Below, in pieces: positions 23,901 to 36,492 of a stretch of DNA of 64,000 nt (the first letter of the stretch is position 1; the number at the start of each line of letters is the position of its first letter). Both the position numbers and the translations under genes were made by a program. A model generated the notes under the pieces. The model had not been told where the DNA came from. It saw only the letters and a program-made list of their open reading frames with translations, and searched no databases. Source of the stretch: Erigeron canadensis (Eukaryota; Streptophyta; Magnoliopsida; Asterales; Asteraceae); contig NC_057763.1 of assembly GCF_010389155.1 (NCBI RefSeq), forward strand, positions 39,724,645 through 39,788,644, given 5' to 3'.

Positions 23901-26873
23901 GGTAAAAAGAAGACCGTGAATAAGAAAGGTTCTATATATTTGAAAAACAACGAGCCAGTAAACAATGCAACAACGGTTATGATTGATGTTACGAAGCTTG
24001 CTGACGATGATAGTTCTTTTGAGTGTCAGGCTCTTGATAAAGTCACCCCAGAGGACAAATCAGGTACAGAGGTAAAGATGGTTGTGAATGATGGCATAAA
24101 AGCTGTGAATGGGTCTGGTAAGATATTTGTAAACATGGATGATGAAACCGAGCCACCAGAAGAGACCGAAGAGGCGAGCAAAGTTGGTGTACCAGAAAAC
24201 ACTGTTGCCGTGACGGAAGAGAAAGCAGAAGGGGATCGTAGTGATGTAGATCAAAGTATTGACAAAGATGTCATAACTGAATGTGGGAATGTAATGTCCG
24301 TTAAGCATAAAGTTCCAATGGAGAAATCTGATGATGCTGTAAATCTTGTGAGTGTAAATACATCTAAAGGTAAGAAAAAAGGTAGGAGTACCACTCTTTC
24401 AGTCAACGGGTTGACTAATAATAAAGCTGCAAAAAAGAAGCAACTTGCCAGTGACAATAAAGTTGAGAAACCAGAAATTAGGGAAGCAGCAGCCGGGCAA
24501 CCGGAGAGTAACGTAAATGATCTGGCGAACGTTATGGAAGTGGAGAGAGCAGAAGGTGTTGGTATTAACCCTGAGCATATCAATGATGAAGTCGATTATA
24601 CAGAGACTGTGTTGAACAAAAAGGAATCTGTTAAGAACGTTATGGGAGTGGAGAGAGCAGAAGGTGTTGGTATTAATCCTGAGGATAAGGATGATGAAGA
24701 AGATTATACAGAAATTGTGTTGAACAAAAAGGAATCCGGGCCAAGTAAGAATCCCCTAAGTAAAACCAAGGATGCTGCTGCTCTATCTGTTAAACAGTCG
24801 ACTGATAAGAAAGCTGGCAACAAGAAGGAACTTGCGTGTCTCAATAATGAGGAACCGGTAATAAGAGAAGAAACAAGGAATTATGTTAAGAACTCTACAG
24901 AATTGAAGAGTAGAGAAGGCATATGTAGTGACCTTGATCATAAGAATGATGAAAAAGATGAGACAGAGAATGTTGTTAACTCGCTGGGAAGTAAGAAAAG
25001 TAAACGCCGTTTGAGTAAACCTGGGAAAGATGCTGTTCTTTCTGTAAAAGAGGTAACCAATACAAAAGTAGTTAAGAAAAGAAAACCAACTTCTAGTGGC
25101 TGTGATGTGGAAGAACAGAAGGAAAATATGCAACTTCCTGTTGATGAACAAAGCACTCATGACAACCATGTCATTGAGAATATCAATCCCAAACCAACAA
25201 AGGTGAAGTCCGATGCTATCAAAGTAGAACCTATGTGGTTTATTTTAACTGGACATAAGTTGCAAAGAAGGGAGTTCCAGCAGATCATACGGAACTTGAA
25301 AGGAAGAGTGTGCAGAGTGTCTCACCAATGGTCGTATCAGGCAACTCATTTCATTGTCCCCGATCCCATACGCAGAGTCGAGAAGTTCTTTGCTGCTGCT
25401 GCATCTGGAAGGTAAAGGTCTTTTTTGTTGACTGCTGATTTTGTTGGTCCATGTAATATTGGGAAAATTTCATTTATACAATACACTGAGCATGTGTCTT
25501 ATAGTATGCTGAATTGCCTCATCTAGATGTTTATGTAATTTTGCATTCAAGCTTTTTCATATGAAGCTTATGTTTATTCGTATCTCGCACAATTCACATA
25601 TTTGAACTTGAAAATTTGCAGCTGGATACTGAAGATCGATTACTTATCTGCAAGTAACCAGGCAGGAAAATTTCTAAAAGAGGAGCCATATGAATGGTAC
25701 AAGAATGGTCTAAGTGAAGATGGTCAAATTAACTTGGAGGCTCCAAGGAAGTGGCGGCTTTTGAAGGAGAGCACAGGCCATGGTGCCTTTTATGGGATGC
25801 GTATCGTCATCTATGGGGAGTGCATTGCCCCTCCTTTGGTATGATCTTTTTTCTTTGTTCTATCGTCTATGATTTTGCTTATGTCTATCAACATGTATGT
25901 AGAGTAACCCAGAACACACAGGGTTTCCAATTTTTGACCCATTTACTTATCGATAGGTTGGTTATGGTCATGTATAATTAGCTCAACTATGTGCCAAGTG
26001 AAGTTATTTAGCTAAATAGGTCAGATGGTTCAAACCAGTTACAGTTAATTCCTACCGCAAACCACTTGCTAAGCTGTTTTATTCAACAATCGGACTATTA
26101 TTGTATTGATTTTTTGCACTTATAATCAATTATTTATAAGTATCTGAAAATATATTGAAAATTCGGCGCAAGTGTTTTGTGGGCCGACTCTACACAACCT
26201 GGTCGGGCTAGATCTGTGCGGAAAAACGACAAGCTTCAAGCTCCTATCGTGCTGCCTTTAACCAAACATTATGGGTTCATTTTGCCCATCTCTTTATTCC
26301 TGATATCGTTTTACGTTTCAGGATACACTTAAGCGCGTGGTGAAGGCTGGAGATGGGACTATATTAGCAACCTCTCCGCCTTACACACGCTTCTTGAATA
26401 CTGGTGTTGACTTTGCGGTAGTTAGTCCGGGCATGCCACGTGTCGACATATGGGTTCAGGAATTCTTAAACCATGAGATACCATGCATCTCAGCTGATTA
26501 TCTGGTGGAATACGTATGCAAACCTGGATATCCCCTTGAAAAACATGTCCTTTATGATACAAATGTTTGGGCCCAGAGATCATATAACAATTTACTGAAC
26601 CGGTTAAACGAAGTAACTACTGAGCCCGGAACTCCAGATAGCAATGATGTGGCATGTGAGGTGTGTGGATCACGTGATAGAGGTGAAGAAATGCTGATAT
26701 GTGGGAATGAAAGCGGCACAACTGGCTGTGGTGCTGGTACCCACATTGATTGTTGTGATCCGCCACTTGACGATATTCCTGAAGAAGATTGGTTTTGTCC
26801 AAAGTGTAGCAAGCCCAAGAACAGCAAGGCTACTAGTAATAGTAAGAAAAGCAGCAAAAGAAAAGGCAAGTAG
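20905..26873 (+). CDS. BRCT/PHD-finger protein, At4g02110-like
   Basis: Ten exons: 20905-21003, 21150-21239, 21509-21613, 21762-21863, 21965-22049, 22220-22289, 22450-22494, 22763-25411, 25622-25838, 26322-26873. All junctions are GT-AG, phases close exactly, and the product is 1,337 aa, near the size I recall for At4g02110. Two N-terminal BRCT domains span about 15-100 and 105-195 (GIRFFLLGFDP, THVIVDKAIY, THLICYKFEG, LVNHGWLEDC). A long, charged, Ser/Lys-rich linker lies mostly in the single 2.6-kb exon 8. A second BRCT pair covers about 1020-1250, with THFIVPD and WILKIDYL. A C4HC3 PHD finger at 1265-1317 (CEVCGS, CC, FCPKC) precedes a basic tail. Tandem BRCT pairs usually bind phosphoserine peptides and PHD fingers bind histone tails. 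A nuclear chromatin or DNA-damage adaptor is therefore inferred. Confidence 0.93.
24528..24743 (+). repeat. In-frame 108-bp tandem duplication in BRCT exon 8
   Basis: Two 36-codon units start at 24528 and 24636. Both encode NVM-VERAEGVGINPE, then an acidic stretch and a LNKKES motif. Spacing is exactly 108 bp, so the reading frame is kept. The differences concentrate in the acidic middle. Confidence 0.9.
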
Positions 26874-26988
26874 TTTAGTCATTTTATTCAATATTTACAT
26901 AGTGGTTTTGTAGTACAAAATAATATATGTATATTGGTGTGAATTTGTACAAATTTTGTTAGCAAGTTATGCTCTTATTGGAATCCCA

Positions 26989-26994
26989 AATAAA
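26989..26994 (+). terminator. Poly(A) signal of the BRCT gene
   Basis: AATAAA 116 bp after the stop codon, preceded by TTTGTACAAATTTTGTT, a plausible U-rich far-upstream region. Confidence 0.45.
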
Positions 26995-29472
26995 TGTGAA
27001 TTTGCATGTCTAATTTAATACTTGTTGTTTGAGATGTGTTTCTCTTCTAAACGCCTTATATATCACAACCTTGAAATCAACATTATGAGCCGGATTTTGG
27101 ACTCAAGTATCTGTGTAGTCCTAAACAGGATTGTGAACCTGGCTAAAATGTTTTGGGTAGTTATTAGTTATTACTATTAATTTCTTGTTTGAACATCTTT
27201 TTGTATTGTAAAAGATTAGGAATGTTAGCTTTAGACAGGGATAGTTGAACCAACTAACCAAAACAGCCATCAAGTATATTTGGTTAGTTATGGTTCGGTT
27301 GTGGAGAACTAGTAATGCTTGAGGTGGACAAATATGTGTGCTTATGGCAAGCCAATCATTCAGGTTCATGGGCTTTAGAGGCTGAAGGGTACTGGTTATG
27401 ATGATTCATAATTGATTAATTGTCATATATATCAGGCCTACTGGTCCCGGCCCAAAGATAAAGGTTTCTGTTTGTCTTTTCAAATACATTTTTATTCTGT
27501 TTATTGCTTACGTGCGTGAATGTATTCATTGTGGATGAGATATTGTGAATAGACTTTTGTACTAAAACACCAACAAACAATTATAAAATTCCCATTCTTG
27601 TGAAAGAAAAAACAAGGTGAGCATTCATGATTTTCATGTACGAAATTTCGTCATAAAAAATACAAGTTGCCAGTGATGATTATTTTTGGTATGGGTAACA
27701 CAAATTTGATGATGCCCAATTGTATTCATTGTGCTAAAGAATAGAAGTACTTTGATGTCTTTGTTTATTTTATTGAACTATCAAATTAAAAAACCGAATA
27801 TTTTTTACTACAATTAACTATAATGGAAAGCAGGAATTGAACACTTTTTTTTAACGGCATACTATCTTACACTTAACTTAAACGAATCCTTGGGGTAGGA
27901 CCTAGAACTTCTCGAATCGGACACGTTATTGAAGGCCAACCATAGTGAATAACAAGAAATTGTCAGCAGCACATGCAATCTCAAACATATCATTCGATAA
28001 GAAAGTCCTTGTTAGGAGTCAGTTAGTGATGGCTTTGCTTAATTTAATGATACTACAGGCGGACCAAGTTTTATAAGAGAATATTTGTTTTGTCATAAGT
28101 TTTGTGATCGTTAACCAAATAAGTGGTTAGTACTCTGGTAAAATTACGCAAAAGTTTGATATGAATCTATGATTCTATGACATGTAATACAAATATATCT
28201 ATAGATAAATATTACGAGTAGTAAATAAACAAAGAAAAGAGGAAAAGGAAGACGATGATTGGACCACATGGGTAGGACTGACATCATCATATCTGGCCAC
28301 GACTTCACCTCTTTCCGATGTTTCCAACATTCAAACATCACGTGCTTTTTATCTTTTTTTACATTTTTAACCCCTCAATTTTCGAATCATCACACTCAGT
28401 CTCCATTTTTTTTTATTAAATTTTACCTCTTCCTTTCGAGAAACAAAAAAAAAAAGTAAACCGTACCAAGGCACAGAGGCAGTGGAACTTTTTAGTTTTT
28501 ATCTCAAGTAAATATTTTAATATTAATTTTAGTTTGCTAGATCGAAGTCTGACAATATATTCAAATTCAATGTTTTTATACTATTAGCTTTCACATACCA
28601 AATGTTAAAATTGACGAGGTCAAGTTTATTATTCAATTATATCATAAACATAAGTTTAGGTATTGTTACTTTAAAAAAAGTTACTGCTACTTTAAAAAAA
28701 TTACAAATTAAACTTTTGAATTTAATAAACATACATAATTCCCCTTGAATTTTACATAACCTTCCTTGAATTTTATATAATCTCCCTGCTTTACCTAAAA
28801 TAGGTATTGCATGCTTTACATAACCTTTCCCCTAAACATAATCTGTTGTATGGTATGCTTAGACTTGTTTTATGAATCGAACTTGGTCTAAAGATTGATA
28901 TCCAAAAATAATCAAATGAGTTATAGTCGTAATCTGAACATATATATATACCCAATATATTTTTTACTTGTCACCTATCTTCTACAAATAAATTTCAGAA
29001 CGTATTGTATCATTATCAAAGATGTCTTAGTTTCATTTGAGACATCTAGTTAATTAATTCATAACCGAATGAATAACGCAACACAAAGTTAGAAGTATAT
29101 TTGTTAACAAGACAAAGACCTGATAGTGGAACGACTTAACTATATGACATGCATGAAAATTAGCATTTAACGATCTTAAGGAAACAGAAAGTTGCTATAA
29201 CTGTTTTTATCGATTTATTTTAATTGGTTTTGATAAATATACAACGAAGTATAATTTTATATCAAGACCGACATGACAGGGACATATACATGTCGTTCTA
29301 TTAACAAGTCTAGACGATCGAGCCGAATAACAAAATTTGTGTGATTAAGTTAGACGATATTATCCCACTCCATGACCGATATCTAAGGAAGTTCTTATGG
29401 GGCATAACAGAGATACTACTTTTTAGTCAATTTTTGATGGTTTTGTCTCACTCAATTGCATTTAGTACCTTA
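26995..29472. other. Gene-free spacer
   Basis: AT-rich DNA without a supported gene. A T-run at 27847 followed by a moderately GC-rich block to about 27950 could be a minus-strand retroelement tail. Nothing else is assigned. Confidence 0.4.
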
Positions 29473-30262
29473 CTAGTTGTTGACCCCGCGCGTTGTCGCG
29501 GGGTACGTTTTTGGCGAGCGTCTGAGTAAGTTGAGTGAGAAAGTGAGAACCCTAAGGAAGCGGAGGGTATACAATAAAGTTTTGTCAGATTTATGTCAAA
29601 TATTCGAACCTAAACTTTAAAAATTACAACTATCTAGCAATAACATTATGAATATTGTAAAAGAATAATAAGTCGTATAAGAACACAAATAATAACTATA
29701 TTAATGTTTAAATGTTTCATGAATGTAAGACGTAAGCATGATGAAAATTATTATATATTAAAAACGTTATATATGTGTGCATAAATATGGAAGAAAAAAT
29801 AATAAAAAATTAAATCTTTACAAATAAAACCATAACTGTGTACAAATTGTATGATGAAACTTAGGAACCCAAAAGTTTAGTGTAAATAATAATGAAAACA
29901 AAACTTTTGATATAGGATACAAGTTGAAAGATGAAGACTTTCATTAAAAAAAATAACTAAACATGTAACAATACAATAAAAATAATGTAATCATATGTTT
30001 AAAAGTAAAACCGTAACTGTGTGAAAGTTGTTTGATGGAAACATGATAATTTAAAAGTTTAGTGTCACGAAAATGAAAGCGAAACTTTGATGTGAAGTAA
30101 AAGTTAAAAAATAAAAATTTTAGGAGGTTAAAATGAAATTTGGTTTTAAATTTAAGGGGTTAAAATAAAATTTGATTAAAATTAGTACGTGTTTTAAAAA
30201 GCCTATACATTTTACGCATAAAGTACTTATACATTTACATAGTTTTTTAGTATATATAAAGA
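29473..30262 (-). mobile_element. Helitron, about 790 bp, non-autonomous
   Basis: On the minus strand the start is A|TCTTTATATATACTAAAAAAC. The end is a strong hairpin, CCCCGCGACAACGCGCGGGG, then a short spacer and CTAG|T. The interior is AT-rich, repeats ACCGTAACTGTGT-like motifs, and has no Rep/helicase frame. The 5' end matches the small copy at 53968-54149. Confidence 0.65.
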
Positions 30263-32885
30263 TAATAAGAGTTTACAATCCATATCATCTAAGTTGTGAA
30301 CGGAGAAAGGAAACAATATAAAAGTTTGATATTTTCTTTATTAATATAGTCATTTTGAATGGAACTTTCTTGACATATAACATTGTTGAAATATCAATAA
30401 TCCAAGACATTTGATAAATATCAAATAACAATACCAAGAACCAGCAAGAGTCAAAATTAAGTATAGTAGTTTTCTTTCTTGTGTTTTTAGTTAACTCATT
30501 GAAAATAGGTAATGAATTATTTTGAAATGTTGAATTTGAAAGCTAGTTTTCAATATTTTTAGAAAATTATTGTCACATGCACCCAAGTATAATATGATTT
30601 TAGAGTACAATAATATCGGAAAGAAAGTGGATGGATACCCACGTGAGCAACCTCGCAAAATTCCCTTTTCTTCTGTCACAAGCAATATTAAAATGCTTGT
30701 GCTTTTTTTTTTTCACCTTCAGTTTTTGGGCACATTGCCAGGAGTATCATATGCTCGTGCCTTTCTTTTTCGTCTTTATTTTGATTGATTATTCTTTTAT
30801 CCTCCTAAATCTACAAAATAATCATTCACAACGGACATTTAAGAAAAACAACGGCCTAAACGCCTAAAATTCAAATAATTTCGAAGATCCCAACACTATA
30901 TCGAAATAGTGAAATACATAGACAAACTTGAAACACTAGAGCGATATTATAATTTCTCGACAACAAATTATACATACGAATAAACGATTCTCTCATCCAT
31001 GTTGTATCTTCTGGTTAACTAAATCTTTGAAGCATAAATGATTAATAAACTTTGTTTTACCACAGTTGCTTAACTAGCTGAGTTACGTGTGTTTTTGGCA
31101 TTAGTAGAGAATTTTTACAATTTGTACAAATCTTGAAATATAATCAGGATATATATATATATTACGAGTATAACAAGGCAGGTTTTCCACTTTTCCTCCG
31201 CCAATATCTTCTCGCAGCTGACATTATTTAATTATTACGAGTATTACATTAGAATTTTCTTTATTTAATTTAATATAGTAATATAATATATACTTGTGTG
31301 TTCACACTTGCATTTCAAACTTATTCTTTGTCTTCAAAGACTTTTTTGGGCTCTAACTTTATCGTATTCATGTAAAAACATTCGTTTGATATTCGATGGA
31401 ATAAAACTCTTAAACTGTTGGTGGAAGTTTTTTAGTATCACTACTAGCAGCTAGGTTTAAAATAAAAAAAAAAAAAACACTAGCAGCTAGGTCTAAGACT
31501 CAAAGTATTGTTTATGACCTACATTGGAAGTACCCAAATGTACCTTACATATCATTTTGGGGAATTCTCCATAATAGTTTACAAACTACGTACCCCAGAG
31601 TATTTTTTTTATTTTTATTTTTTAATATAAAAAGCAGAGAGGTTCATTGATATAACACATTAGCAAGTCCTAGACGCTAAAATACATACAATTAGTTTAC
31701 AAACTTAAAAATTTTATTTTCTTTTCACATTTGTTTTACATATAAAAGTTGGGTAAGACAAAGAAAGCCATAAAACCGTCACAAAATTTAAAGCCCAACT
31801 CAGAGTAATGATACATAAGAAAAATTGATATGTGCATTGTAACTTCGTATCCTATACAATAAATTGAGTAATACAATGGATATGTCAAAAAAAAAAAAAA
31901 AACATAAAACAAAACAAAACAAAAAAACTATGGATATGTCGGCTTCAACGAAAAATAAAAAAATCTAAAACAAAGTTACTATTCTTTACACGTACTTCTA
32001 TTTTATAATGATAGCACCTATTTCCACCCTTCAATTGGGACGACTTTAGGGGCACAATACGGTTGACACACGAGATTTTAACACTTGGACCCAAATGTTG
32101 TTTGTGCAGAAACGGAAACAGGATTTCACGTTGAAGGAGGTTCAACCGTATTTCTTTCCCGATCGTTGTATACAATATAATGTGAAAGACATAACAATTT
32201 AATAAAATGTTAGAAAAATAAAGTTTTATTACGATGGTTTACTTTTATGAACCAAATATAAAGGTTTTACTTGAACAGACACAGCTAGAAATCAAACATT
32301 TATAAATTGGGGGTGACTTGCTTCAAAAAAACTTTTATATTAGTTGGCTATGAACTAGTCTTGCAATCAAAAACATGAATAGTTGACGTGAATTAAGCAC
32401 CCCCAGTACCCCTGCTAGCTCTAATCCTGTGTTTGTGTCTTTGTGATGTGCATTATTCGTTTCCATATCAAATCCCTTGCAAATAATGTTAAAAAAAAAT
32501 CCCTTGCAAATGTCCAAATAAAATACACAAAGATAAAATAATTGATCCGTCAGAAAACTTATCATGCATTGGGTGTATAAACTGAATACGATTTGAAAAG
32601 AGAGGGAAACCATCAATATTTTAGGGAGAAGGATCATAAGGGGGGAATCCAATGGCTATGTACTTTTACTTTGACCCATCCATTCCCATTTGCTGACAAC
32701 TCAAATACTTTTGTATACATATACAAACAAATATACAATTATACATACAACAAATACAATTCAAAAATGGTAGCTACGTTTACATTGCACTCTCTTTCTT
32801 TCAAAGTACTAAATAAAAGATAATTAGATCACATTTTAATATTATATATGATTCTACAACAACAATGACTTTCATCCATAACTAA
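30263..32885. other. Gene-free spacer
   Basis: AT-rich, no supported gene. A short direct repeat, CTAGCAGCTAGGT(T/C)TAA, flanks an A-run at 31445-31495 and may mark a tiny retro-insertion or slippage. The frames at 31945-32823 look random. Confidence 0.4.
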
Positions 32886-33166
32886 GAGCACCTCCAATAG
32901 TCAAGTTATTGACTAAAAGCTTTTTAAAAAAAAGTTTTTCATCAACCTATTGCTTCAATGGTTAAACCTAAAAAAAAGTCATTTAAATGCTTTTTAATTA
33001 TGAAACAAAGAAGAGAGAGTATGTAAAATTCTTTCAAAGACTTGAAATTCTTCAAGCTATTTGAAGAAAGTTTTTCACTCCAATGATAAAAAAGTTATCA
33101 AAAAGCTTGATGAAATAATAAAAAGTTTTACAAAAAGCTTAATAAAAAACTTCATTGGAGATGCTC
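32886..33166. mobile_element. Tourist-type (PIF/Harbinger) MITE
   Basis: Ends GAGCACCTCCAATAG and, read inward, GAGCATCTCCAATG, both flanked by TAA (32883-32885, 33167-33169), the three-base duplication of PIF/Harbinger elements. It is 281 bp and non-coding, with AAAAAGCTT and AAAAGTTTTTC motifs repeated in both directions. Confidence 0.7.
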
Positions 33167-33389
33167 TAATAACCAACATTCATACATGCATACGGTTGTG
33201 AAGTTTGCTGAAATTGAGATATATGGATATGATATTATACTAGATCTTCTTTACAAGTACATGATTTGTTTATAGTTGAAATTTATGAATTAAATGATTT
33301 ACTCTACTTTTTATTTGAAGATAATTAACTACATAAAACATAGTTCGAGTACCTTTTTATTCAAAGTAATTTGAAAATAAAAGTATTTT

Positions 33390-33652
33390 CCATTATAGTT
33401 CAGTAGTTGAGTATCAGCTTTACATGCTGGAGGTCTCGAGTTCAAAATATAGGAAAGACATTTAAAGGAATTTCACAAATAAAGTCATGCATTGAACCAA
33501 GATCACTTTCGGGCGGTTTAATTAGGAGTTTCTCCTCCTACTAGGTATTAAGGGTGAGAGGCTCTATAGCGCAAATCCGGTTAAGACAACGTAAGCTAGA
33601 TCTTCTGTTGCAAGCAAGTGATCCACACATTCTTTCTTTCTTTTTTTTTTTT
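33390..33652 (+). mobile_element. SINE ending in a T-rich tail
   Basis: The tRNA-like head (TAGTTCAGTAGTTGAGTA, then GGTCTCGAGTTC) is followed by a body with GAGGCTCTATAGCGC and a TTCTTTCTTTCTTTT tail. The 9-bp duplication AAGTATTTT flanks it (33381-33389, 33653-33661). The body resembles the minus-strand block near 43.7 kb, suggesting one family. It ends only 64 bp before the LINE's left duplication. Confidence 0.65.
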
Positions 33653-33716
33653 AAGTATTTTTACTTGAGTAAACACAACGTGTATAGTCCCAAAAAAGCC
33701 CAAAGTAACAAATTAT

Positions 33717-33728
33717 ATGGTTCAAGAA
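33717..33728 (+). repeat. LINE target-site duplication, left
   Basis: ATGGTTCAAGAA, identical to 43171-43182 just after the poly(A) tail. Confidence 0.85.
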
Positions 33729-33787
33729 AAAGAGAAAAAGAAAACTATGTGTGTGTGAGAGAGAAGTCCGGAGAGAAAATAGGGGGA

Positions 33788-34057
33788 ATGGGAAGAGGTT
33801 TCCAACAAAAAAACACAAAAAAGGAAAGGTGGTGGATCTTCAACAAGGATAACTAAATTCTTTGTCTCTAGCATCCCCGATGGGTGTAGACCTTGGGATC
33901 TTTCTTCATGCTTGAAAGATTTTGGAGAAATTACGGGGGTGTACATAGCTAGAAGGAGGGACAAATACGATTCAAGGTTTGGGTTTGTAAGCTTCAAAGG
34001 GGTTAGAGATTGGAAGGAACTGGAGAGGAGTCTTAAGCATGTCAGGCTGGGGAAAAA
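33788..34057 (+). pseudogene. LINE ORF1, 5' part (RRM-like)
   Basis: ATG at 33788 opens a short frame that stops at 33854. The RRM-like domain (33840-34057; motifs KFFVSSIPDG and RFGFVSFKG) is in another frame, so a slip has occurred, probably in the A-runs at 33807-33822. The domain is cut at 34057 by the solo LTR and resumes at 36493. Plant L1 ORF1 proteins bind element RNA. Confidence 0.65.
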
Positions 34058-36492
34058 TGTAACACCCAACATTTAAAAATATGGATATCCAAAAAATTTC
34101 GCCTAACGGCGTTAAAGAAAGCGGAAAAACGTTTAAAAGTCCAAACCAGAAAATTCAGTTTGGTTTATTCTTTCAAAAGGTGTTACTCATCACATCATTG
34201 AATAAGTCTAATGGAAACCCATTGATTGCCCAACATAAAGCAACCAATCATCAAACATTCCAAATCTGAAAATTGCAAAAACATAAATCAAAGTCTAGAT
34301 GGAGTAGCAACTATGGGTAAACTAATGTCATCATCACTTGCTATCTACCCATGCCTCTCTTTATTTCATCAACGACCTTTAGCTTGCTAAACCTGAGGGG
34401 ACAACACATTTCAAGAAATAAGTGTTAGCTAACGAATTAGCTAAGTAAGAATACACAAGGTTTAAAAAGCATTTGTCCAATTAAAACGTTATAAAGATCG
34501 TTTTGCAACATTAGAATACATATCATTACATATCATCTCATTCATCATCTTTCATACAAAATAGGTCACCCTCATTGTGCCTAAACATCTTTAACATCAT
34601 CACATAACACATCATAACATCATTTAAGTGTAACTAAAGTCACACCCGACTAGATGAACACACCTTACGGTTGTCCATCAATGTCGTTAAGGAATGGCAA
34701 GCCAATTCCAAGAGTAATCCGTATGTTCAATGACAATGGGGCTGGTAAGACCTCCCGTATTACTCTTCACGTTATACCTCGTTGCAAGGAGCCACCCGAG
34801 CAACCACATCAACGCACTTAACCGGGCTAGGGCAAGTACGGGTTAAGCTTAACACTTTCACATCAAATTTACGAGCTCGATTTCACATCACATATAGTTT
34901 AGGTGTTTACACAACCTAAACAATCATCACATATACATCTTTTACGTTTGGGCCCTTAAACGTGCACGTGTCATGGCAACTTAATAAGTCTAGTGAACTA
35001 GATGAACAAGCCATGTAATCATGCACATTTCACATATCATCATCATACATCACATTTCATAGCATTTCATAACGTCACATATCTTTGGGGTAGCATTTCA
35101 GGCTTCAATATGCATATACATAGCCCATATCACCTCCCGTATAATCCTGAATACCCATAAGCAACCAAGATATCATTAGAGGAAGTTATTATATGAAAAC
35201 TATGTTTTTGTTGAACCCTCAACGTGTCAAAGTAGTGTATCTTACCTGATGATGAGCACAACGATCAATAAGCAACTTTAAAGTGTCTTGTATGTGTTCC
35301 CGACTACCTATAATCATTAAATGATTATATAATCATTAAATGATTATTAACAATCTAATCACCTTCTTACTTATGATCATAACCAAGCTTTAAATATTTG
35401 ACCCATGTCATTGCTTGATTCAACAAAGATCCGACCATTAGATTAGAGTTCACTAAACTCGACAAAACTTGACCTTCGCTCACTATATTAACCATCTGAG
35501 CACTTTTAGGTTTCATTCATCTTTAAGTGATATTACCATTGGAAAATGGACTCTCCCACGATTTCGTGGATAGCTTATTCGACAAAAACGGAGTTACGGT
35601 TCAAAAGTTACGGTCGTTTAAGAATGTTAACAAAAATCAGTCCCTAACGGGAGTTACGAATATTTGTAACGGGAGTTACGCACCTAACGGGAGTTATGAA
35701 AATTTGTAACGGGAGTTACAGTGGAGGTGTTATCGCAATTACCCAGCTAACGGGAGTTACACAACCGTAAGGGAGTTACGATGACCAGTCATGAAAAACA
35801 ACCCCAAAACCTAACCAAACACATTCCAAACGACTTTAACACATCTCCAGGTCTTATGAACATCAAATACACTTAAAATAAGACCAAAATCACTCATTGA
35901 AAATACCAATTAATCCTTGAATCATTCACCACATAAATCAATCATTGAATTACCCGAATAACATGAAATCGGTAACCGTTTAATCAATTAACCCAACCCA
36001 AACCCCATGGCCTGGATTGAATACTCATCTATGACTCATAAGAACAGATTTCAAGGAGAATATTACCTATATTACCTGTAGAAGACTTAGGGGATTCAAG
36101 ATCTTAACAAAACTCGATTGAAACGACACGAAACGATGAGATCTTGAAAGAAACTTGCAAGGAAAGGAAGGGAGGATCAGCTGGGGTATTTCTCACGTAT
36201 GTCCTGAAGTTGTGACAATCAGGGATACCTAATTGCACCTTAACCCCTAGCCATCAACTCCTAATCTTACACGTAGGGCTCCTTAACTTCTAAACTTGAC
36301 TTTCTTAGCTTAATTCACCTTCTTGGAGACTTAACGATCTAACAAGCACTTAACTTTCATAACGTTGCTTTAATTACTTTCATTATACATCATATTAATC
36401 ATATCACATTTAGCATATAACATCAAATCACATTATCACATATAAGGCACATAAACTTAACGCGCTAACGTTAACTAACGGAAAATCTGTTA
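34058..36492 (+). mobile_element. Solo LTR (Ty3-type) in LINE ORF1
   Basis: Starts TGTAACACCC, a common plant Ty3/gypsy LTR start, and ends near CTGTTA. A perfect mate for TGTAACA would be TGTTACA, so the last CA and part of the target duplication seem eroded. ORF1 coding stops at 34057 and continues in frame from 36493 if the insert plus one AAAAA copy is removed. The 2.4-kb sequence has no gag, protease or integrase. It carries a run of GGGAGTTAC repeats at 35640-35780 and a 22-bp repeat with TAATCATTAAATGATTA at 35320. Orientation is by the TGTAACA end only. Confidence 0.65.

Noticed and set aside
24060..25169. Long minus-strand frames across BRCT exon 8
   Set aside because: Antisense shadows of a long real exon.
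34058..36492. Mutator-like or Helitron identity for the insert in LINE ORF1
   Set aside because: Ends do not form long inverted repeats and there is no CTRR hairpin; the TGTAACACCC start and frame-restoring excision fit an LTR better.
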